From Spirogloea muscicola (taxonomy: Eukaryota; Streptophyta; Zygnematophyceae; Spirogloeales; Spirogloeaceae): a DNA stretch of 24,060 nucleotides. The notes beneath the pieces were generated by a model that did no database searches, was not told the DNA's origin, and was given only the letters and a program-made list of their open reading frames with translations. Each line of letters begins with the position of its first letter. Position 1 is the first letter of the stretch. Made by a program: the position numbers and the translations under genes. The stretch is from the NCBI GenBank assembly GCA_009602725.1, contig WELB01000030.1:469792-493851 (forward strand), in the 5' to 3' direction. Shown here piece by piece: positions 20,571 to 24,060 of this stretch.

Positions 20571-21625
20571 CGCTGCAGAGCCCAGAAGCATGAAGTAGTG
20601 CAGTCCTCCGTGTCACGCTTACTGCCCACACAAGGTGATAGCCAAATGAGAGCTCCCGCTTGGTGATGCTGGTGTGTGAGTGCTCACATCGGCAGTTGTT
20701 CAGCTGTAGCATGTCCTTGGCCGCTTGACTGTCCTCAGTCGCAACATGCAATGAGCTGTCCTACTGCTTGAGCTGTCGTGCTGACTGTCCCAGCAACTAG
20801 CGGGCATGCCGAGTTGCTGCTTGCAATCACCAGTGCTGTCATTGCACCCAAGTGAGGGCTCTCAGACGTAGTTATCAACCTCCGTCCTGCACTGATACCT
20901 CAGCCCAGGTCCTGTTGCCTCGTGGCAAAGCCGAGCATACTATATAGTAGCACAGGTCGTGCCGCCCTGTTCCAGCTGGATCTCACCAAGTTAGGCCCTC
21001 ATTGTGGTCAATTCAAAGCAGAGACAGGTGGCTCATCTTTGCAGTCGACAATGGCAAGAGAGGAAGACAACAGGCTCTGCCCACTCATGCTCCAGCTCCA
21101 GCTCCAGCTCGTGTGAGCGCATGGTATCCAAGCTGACACAGCCAGAGCCCTGAAGGCGGCAATAATGCATTGCGCTGCAAAGTTCCTACCACTATGTACA
21201 ATGTGCCCGGCAGCTGCACCAGCATAAGTACCTGCAGCCTGCGCAGACAGCAGCGGCAAACCTCGGCAAACGACCTTTCACTCCTCCTCTGAGAACCAGC
21301 GTACAGAGCTCCGGAACCTAGCTGAAGTTGCAGTGTAAAGCCAGGGTGAGTGCATGCAGATGAGCCCCTTCCATTGGTGGACTTCAATTGCTAGGCAAGA
21401 CCAGGGCCACATGCTGCTGCCATTCCATTTGCTCCGCTGCCCCGCCTCAAGGTCGCATGATGCCCGTCTTCCCCATCAGGCACATCACTGTATGTCACTG
21501 CTCCTCCAAGTGGCGTAACCCCTCCCTGTCAACGCTTAGACCCCTCCCAGTCGCAAAGTTGTAATGATCTGGGCAACCATGCATGCCAGCCCAAGCTAGC
21601 CAGTACCCAGTGGCTGCATTGCATC
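20571..21625. other. Spacer between convergent genes
   Basis: About 1.05 kb between the small membrane-protein gene (+) and the eIF4B-like gene (-), presumably holding both 3' UTRs. It contains a short CTCCAG tandem (about 21090-21109). Open frames on both strands are short and lack family resemblance. Nothing else was recognised. Confidence 0.6.
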
Positions 21626-24060
21626 TCAGCCCCGCGTGTTGACGGCCTTGGCCTCCGCTTCCAGGCTGTAGGCAGCCCGCCGGCCCCAGCGGTCCTCCAA
21701 GGGCGCATGCGCGGCCAAGGCGCCGACCTGGCTTGACTCTTCGCTGCTGCGGCAGCGGGCAACAGCAGGCTGCGGCAGGCCTCCCTGTGATGCCGCATGG
21801 TGTGAAGGGATGGCCGAGGGCGGAGGCGCCTCAATGAGGCGGGAGAATGGCGCCTCCCTTGTGCTTGTCACAACCTTGTACACCGGTGGCGAAGTGAAAC
21901 CCAGCTTGCCGGTGGCGGTGGCGGTCATGCCCACTGCTGCAGAGGCGCCCATGGGCGCTGCTGCTGCCAGGAGCAGTGACCTGCTGCGTGCAGAATCCAC
22001 CGATGTGGAGCTCTTGAACGAGGCGGAGCGAGAGAACGCCGAGGCCAGCTCCAGCGCCGACGACAGACCGGCAGCTACACGAGGCGAGCCGCCTCCTGCC
22101 GCACTTTCGGACATCGCCGCCAGCTTGCCCGCTGCTGGAGCAGAGCCTCCCATTGACGTGCCCAGCGGTGATGGCCCAGCAGTCCGACGCCACGACTCGC
22201 GCTCCAGTGGCTGCTGCTGGTGATCATGGTGGGAAGGCCAGCTTGCCTGGCGCTCCAAATGCGCCTTTGACAAGGCTGCTGCCGGTGGCGACATCAGCGC
22301 AGACTGCGGCGACCTGAGGAGGGCAGCCATCGCTGCCTCCACTGTCAAAGTGCTGTAACACGAGCTTCCGAAGGCAACTCGATGAGTCCTGACAGCACCC
22401 AGCAGCAGGTCTTGTCCAGATTATGCATGTCACGACCTTGACACTTGGTGCTCAGCCCTGAAACATTGCACTGTACCTTGCTGAAAGCGGAGAATCGTCG
22501 ATGCCCTTTATGACTGCTTCATCAGCGCCGCGGTGCTTGAGGATCTGGACAAAATATTGGGGGAGTGCGCCTCGTCAAAGTTCTCGAATACAGTACAACT
22601 TACTAGCAGCATTCTACGACATCACTTTTAAGTGACATCACCAATCTCCTCACCGTGCAAAACTCTAAGATATCTGCACGTGAGCAGTAGCACGTCTGAA
22701 ATTTACACGCTTAAATTGCTGCTGCATGGGGGAGGTAGCTAAGCTCTCACCAACTCGCGAGGCCGTGCTCCTCCAAACACTGACGATCTGCACGGGCATT
22801 TTGCAGGAGCATTCAGCAAAAGTCCACCAATGAGCGAGTGCAATTAGAGCAGAACAATGCTTGTCTCAATGCAAAGCTTCTGCCTATCGATGGCACGCTC
22901 ATATTCAGATTCACATCCAGGCAAGTCACTAGAGGCACATAATAGCCCTGCCATTGCTAGCCCTGCAAGCACCTGAGCTTCTCCGACCCGTCTTCCTTGG
23001 CGTACAGCGCCGCCTCCACGGGCTGCGTGCGCGGCTTCAGGTGCAATTTCGGACGCTGCTGCAGCCGCTGCTGCTCCTCCTCCACGCCGCGCTCGGCGCT
23101 GGGCTGCTCGCCCGTGGCGGCGTTGCAAGCCTGCTCGGCACCGACACTGGGCTGCCACGAGGCCAGGCCCTCCGCAGCCTGCGGAGAGGCCCACAAGAGG
23201 TGCAGGGCCGAGCGCTCTGTGGCCATGGCCGGCGCAGCCTGCCTGTGGTCCTCCATGGCCGGCGCCGCTGCCGAGCGGAACAGCGCGCTGTGCTTGCCGG
23301 GCGTGCTCAGGAGCGCCGAAGTGGGGCTGCCTGCCGAGGCGACGACGGCGGGGCCGACCACGAGCCGGCTGTGCACGATGCTTGCGGCGAGCGGCGGCAC
23401 GCTGCTGGCCAAGGGGTCCCACCTGCCTGACACGGGCCGGCCGGAGGCGCGGCCGTCGGCGGCCCTGGCGTCTGGCTCTGGGCCGGCGAGCCCTCTCCAC
23501 TGCTCGGCTCTCACGTTGGGCAGCGCCGTCTTGTCGACCACGTCCACCGCTGCCTTCGCAGCGCTTGTGTCAGTGCCGCTGCGGCTCTGGATGTGCAGCT
23601 GGGAGCTGCCCCGAGAGGCCAGGGCGCTGAAGCGCGGCTGCTGCTGTTGCTGCTGCTGCAGCAGCTGAGGCAGCTTCTCCTTCGTCGGCGGTGGCTGCAG
23701 GGCAGTGCCGGCCCCGGCAGCCCAGGTCCAGGCCTGCGGCTGGTTGGGCTCTGGCGGCCGAGCAGGCGCCTGGGCAGGGGACCGCAGCGCCGTGGCAGCC
23801 ACGGGTACAGCGGGATCTGGATACGGCTGCGCAAGCAGCGGCGGCGGGAGCGGCGGCGGCGGCGGCGGGGGCGGCGGAGCGCCAAGCGCGAGGGGGGTGC
23901 CGACGGGGATGAGCCCGAACTCGTCGTGGAGGAAGCCGTCGGGGCCGTCGTAGTCATGGCCATAGCCATAGCCCGGGGGGCCCCGCGGCTCGTCCAGGTA
24001 GCCGCCGTCGTCGCCCCAGCCCCCGCCGCCCGGGGCACCGCGGCCGCCGCTGCCGCCGCC
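21626..24060 (-). CDS. RGG/Pro/Gln-rich protein with eIF4B-like motif, 5' end outside window
   Basis: Partial gene entering from the right edge. Exons: 24060 (open) to 22973, 22787-22751, 22544-22477, 22352-21626; phases join exactly to about 639 visible residues. It opens with Gly-rich RGG-like sequence (GGSGGRGAPGGGGWGDD, GYGYGHDYDGPDGF), then FLHDEFGLIPVGTP, a polyproline tract, a glutamine run (about 23663-23643), RPKLHLKPRTQPVE near the end of the first exon, SSVFGGARPREL over the 37-base exon, and ILKHRGADEAVIKGID. An RPKL-x-LxPRT-x-PVE block followed by FGGA-x-PRE and LK-x-RG is reminiscent of plant eIF4B, which aids eIF4A-dependent mRNA unwinding. The C-terminal 240 residues are Ala/Ser-rich low complexity with no identified domain. 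No RRM is seen, though one could lie outside the window. The eIF4B assignment is moderate; an unrelated RNA-binding protein is possible. Confidence 0.6.
23641..23663 (-). repeat. CAG-type repeat coding for glutamine
   Basis: On the coding (minus) strand, near-perfect CAG/CAA codons encode seven or more consecutive Gln within QLLQ plus a Gln run, inside the eIF4B-like reading frame. Just upstream on the coding strand, about 23880-23840, near-uniform CCG/CCC codons encode a polyproline tract. Confidence 0.9.

Noticed and set aside
21810-22223. + strand open frame of 137 codons
   Set aside because: Shadow of the last exon of the minus-strand eIF4B-like gene, which has phase-consistent splicing.

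Overview
The window looks like nuclear DNA of a green-lineage eukaryote, most likely a unicellular green alga. Genes are split into many short exons with GT-AG introns, exons are GC-rich while introns and spacers are closer to balanced, and one gene is a CURT1 thylakoid-curvature protein, a family of photosynthetic organisms. Two other genes match plant versions of their families. Species and class cannot be fixed from this sequence; a chlorophyte (perhaps trebouxiophyte-like) is an inference. No bacterial operon, virus, CRISPR array or complete transposon was seen.

Layout. (1) 60-2007 (+): a METTL21-type (Methyltransf_16) SAM-dependent methyltransferase in five exons, with an in-frame TAG in exon 1. 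(2) 2008-3451: spacer rich in copies of a short dispersed repeat. (3) 3452-6563 (+): an 11-exon gene for a conserved plant/algal protein of about 364 residues and unknown function; its likely start codon contains the single ambiguous base N. (4) 6564-7949: spacer between convergent genes. (5) 13540-7950 (-): TEL2/TELO2, the PIKK-stabilising TTT-complex subunit, about 14 exons, with a 39-base poly-T run inside the first coding exon. (6) 13541-14931: spacer. (7) 16496-14932 (-): CURT1, five exons, with a three-fold repeated C-terminal helix. (8) 16497-20101: a 3.6 kb gene-poor stretch with one coding-like fragment, more dispersed repeats and long CT/CTCG microsatellites ending in an N. (9) 20102-20570 (+): a two-exon, 113-residue, two-helix membrane protein not recognised. 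(10) 20571-21625: spacer. (11) 24060-21626 (-): the 3' part of a large low-complexity RGG/Pro/Gln-rich protein with an eIF4B-like motif; it runs off the right edge.

The genes do not form a pathway: they are housekeeping functions (protein methylation, PIKK assembly, thylakoid shaping, probably translation initiation). The least explained signals are the dispersed repeat family with a retained hairpin, the two 39-base poly-A tracts beside gene 5' ends, and the extended repeat tail of CURT1. Exon boundaries were read by eye from GT-AG sites, reading-frame phase and recalled family motifs; no alignment was run.
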